Of a DNA stretch of 64,000 nt, positions 60,967 through 64,000 are shown piece by piece (position 1 is the first letter of the stretch; each line of letters starts with the position of its first letter). Under the pieces are notes generated by a model. The model was not told the origin of the DNA. It did not search any database and saw only the letters and a list, made by a program, of their open reading frames with translations. Source of the DNA: Actinomycetospora chibensis (GTDB lineage Bacteria; Actinomycetota; Actinomycetes; Mycobacteriales; Pseudonocardiaceae); NCBI RefSeq assembly GCF_028737215.1, contig NZ_JAQZAM010000008.1:124001-188000 (forward strand), read 5' to 3'. The translations under genes were made by a program, and so were the position numbers.

Positions 60967-61908
60967 GTGCGGATCGGACTGGTGGGCGGCGGGTTCGCCG
61001 CTCTGAGCGGAGCCCTCCGGACGGCCTTCGACGAGGCCGGGTGGACGGGGATCGAGATCGTCGACGTCCCGGTGGACGTGCCGCCGGGCGGGCTCGAGCG
61101 GGTCGACGTCCTGTGCCCGATGGGCAGCTCGATCTCCGGCGCGCTGATGGACGCGACGACGCCGCGCATGATCCAGCAGTTCGGGGTGGGCCTGTCGGGC
61201 GTGGACATGCCGGCGGCCGCCGAGCGCGGGATCCCCGTCGACAACGTCTCGGGCGCGGAGTCGGGCAACGCCGTCGCGGTCGCGGAGATCGCGCTGCTGC
61301 ACCTGCTCGCCCTGCTGCGCCGGTTCACCGAGGCGCAGGCGAACGTCGCGCGCCGGGTCGTCGGGGAGCCGTCGGGCATCACGCTGGCGGGCAGGACGGT
61401 CGGCGTCCTGGGGGTCGGCGACATCGGCGCCGAGGTGGTCGTGCGGCTGCGCGCGTTCGGCGCCGTGCCCGTCGGCATCGGACGTCGTCCGCGGACCGAG
61501 ACGCCCCGGGCCGTCGCCCTGCTCGACGAGGAGCACTACCACCGCACCGACGACCTGCTCGCCGCCCTCGCCCGCTGTGACGACCTCGTCGTGGCCTGCC
61601 CGCTCACCGACGAGACGCGGGGGATCGTCGGCGCCGACGCGCTGGAGGCCCTCGGCCCCCGGGGGCACGTGGTCAACGTGGCGCGCGGTCCGGTGATCGA
61701 CCGCGACGCCCTGCTCGCCGCGCTGCGCGCGGGACGGGTGGCCGGCGCGGGCCTCGACGTCACCTGGGTGGAGCCGATCGACCCCGAGGAGGAGCTGCTC
61801 GCCTGCAACGTCGCGGTCACCCCGCACGTCGGCGGCGTCACCGAGACGTCCTACGCCGGGATCGCGCGCGGCTTCGTGGCGTCGGTGGAACGCCACCTGG
61901 GTCGATGA
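60967..61908 (+). CDS. D-2-hydroxyacid dehydrogenase (NAD-dependent)
   Basis: A 313-residue oxidoreductase of the D-isomer 2-hydroxyacid dehydrogenase family. NAD site GVLGVGDIGAEVVVRL (~145-160), catalytic Arg in NVARGPVIDRD (~240), Glu in DPEEELL (~279) and His in TPHVGGVTE (~290). These enzymes reduce 2-keto acids; phosphoglycerate dehydrogenase-like and glyoxylate reductase-like members cannot be separated here. It lacks regulatory ACT domains, so it is not full SerA. GTG start, 27 bases after the MetE-like gene. Confidence 0.88.
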   Translation: MRIGLVGGGFAALSGALRTAFDEAGWTGIEIVDVPVDVPPGGLERVDVLCPMGSSISGALMDATTPRMIQQFGVGLSGVDMPAAAERGIPVDNVSGAESGNAVAVAEIALLHLLALLRRFTEAQANVARRVVGEPSGITLAGRTVGVLGVGDIGAEVVVRLRAFGAVPVGIGRRPRTETPRAVALLDEEHYHRTDDLLAALARCDDLVVACPLTDETRGIVGADALEALGPRGHVVNVARGPVIDRDALLAALRAGRVAGAGLDVTWVEPIDPEEELLACNVAVTPHVGGVTETSYAGIARGFVASVERHLGR

Positions 61909-62015
61909 CGGCGCGTCACTGACGGCGGATCGGCGCACACCACCGTGAACGATCAGGGCCACGTTCGGCCCTACGCGAGTACTCTTCGTGTGCATCGCGG
62001 AAGCTGGGGGCGATC

Positions 62016-64000
<1,985 letters not shown>

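Overview
The window reads as a chromosomal segment of a very GC-rich actinobacterium. Family Pseudonocardiaceae (Pseudonocardia/Actinomycetospora-like) is my best guess from the GlgE pathway, the FixAB-IscS-MnmA-LigA block and the short palindromic repeats, but no rRNA is present to confirm it. Coding density is high, starts are often GTG, and many neighbours overlap by ATGA/GTGA. I see no tRNA, rRNA, CRISPR array or prophage.

1-11.3 kb: the 3' part of a fused cydD-cydC transporter gene (cut by the window edge), a MarR regulator, a thiamine-binding-family protein, a thioredoxin-TPR protein, a secreted zinc metallopeptidase, then the minus-strand operon treS-mak-glgB with an FxsA membrane protein upstream. 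11.4-20.2 kb: glgE (with a very long low-complexity N-terminus) divergent from glgP, then glgX. Together these cover trehalose -> maltose -> maltose-1-phosphate -> alpha-glucan, branching, phosphorolysis and debranching, all in the cytoplasm.

20.3-26.2 kb: ABC ATPase, enoyl-CoA hydratase, SAM methyltransferase, THUMP-like methyltransferase and DksA-type zinc finger on the plus strand, then a nucleoside hydrolase-ribokinase pair on the minus strand. 26.2-31.1 kb: acyltransferase, GT4 glucosyltransferase, GH57 branching enzyme and methyltransferase, in the same relative order as the mycobacterial Rv3034c-Rv3030 genes for methylglucose lipopolysaccharide. 31.2-38.0 kb: an iron-boxed five-gene island making N-hydroxy-amino acid and 2,3-dihydroxybenzoyl-adenylate (sidA-dhbA-dhbC-dhbE-dhbB) without any NRPS or aryl-carrier domain in the window. 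38.0-43.6 kb: a 55-residue protein, etfB-etfA behind four operator-like repeats, cysteine desulfurase, mnmA and small proteins. From memory, this core is collinear with mycobacterial Rv3029c-Rv3024c, and the right edge (MetE-like gene, ligA) with Rv3015c-Rv3014c.

43.6-54 kb: a catabolic island with an AMP-forming CoA ligase, a molybdenum hydroxylase (large, medium and a small-subunit/CoxG fusion), two enoyl-CoA hydratases, an acyl-CoA dehydrogenase, and PadR and AraC regulators. 54-56 kb: a DUF222-HNH (13E12-type) gene and a small unknown. 55.8-58 kb: a zinc-starvation (Zur) locus with cysteine-free L36 and L33, a remnant of S14, and divergently the ribosome-hibernation factor Mrf coupled to a Cys-rich protein. 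58-64 kb: a conserved hypothetical, an ArsR-type regulator, the MetE-like protein, a D-2-hydroxyacid dehydrogenase, a membrane protein and the 5' part of ligA.

Two families of dispersed short repeats run through the window. One (~40-52 bp) has four copies, one of them in frame inside a gene. The other is a nested palindrome with copies inside the cydDC linker, after etfA and at the end of the ArsR gene.
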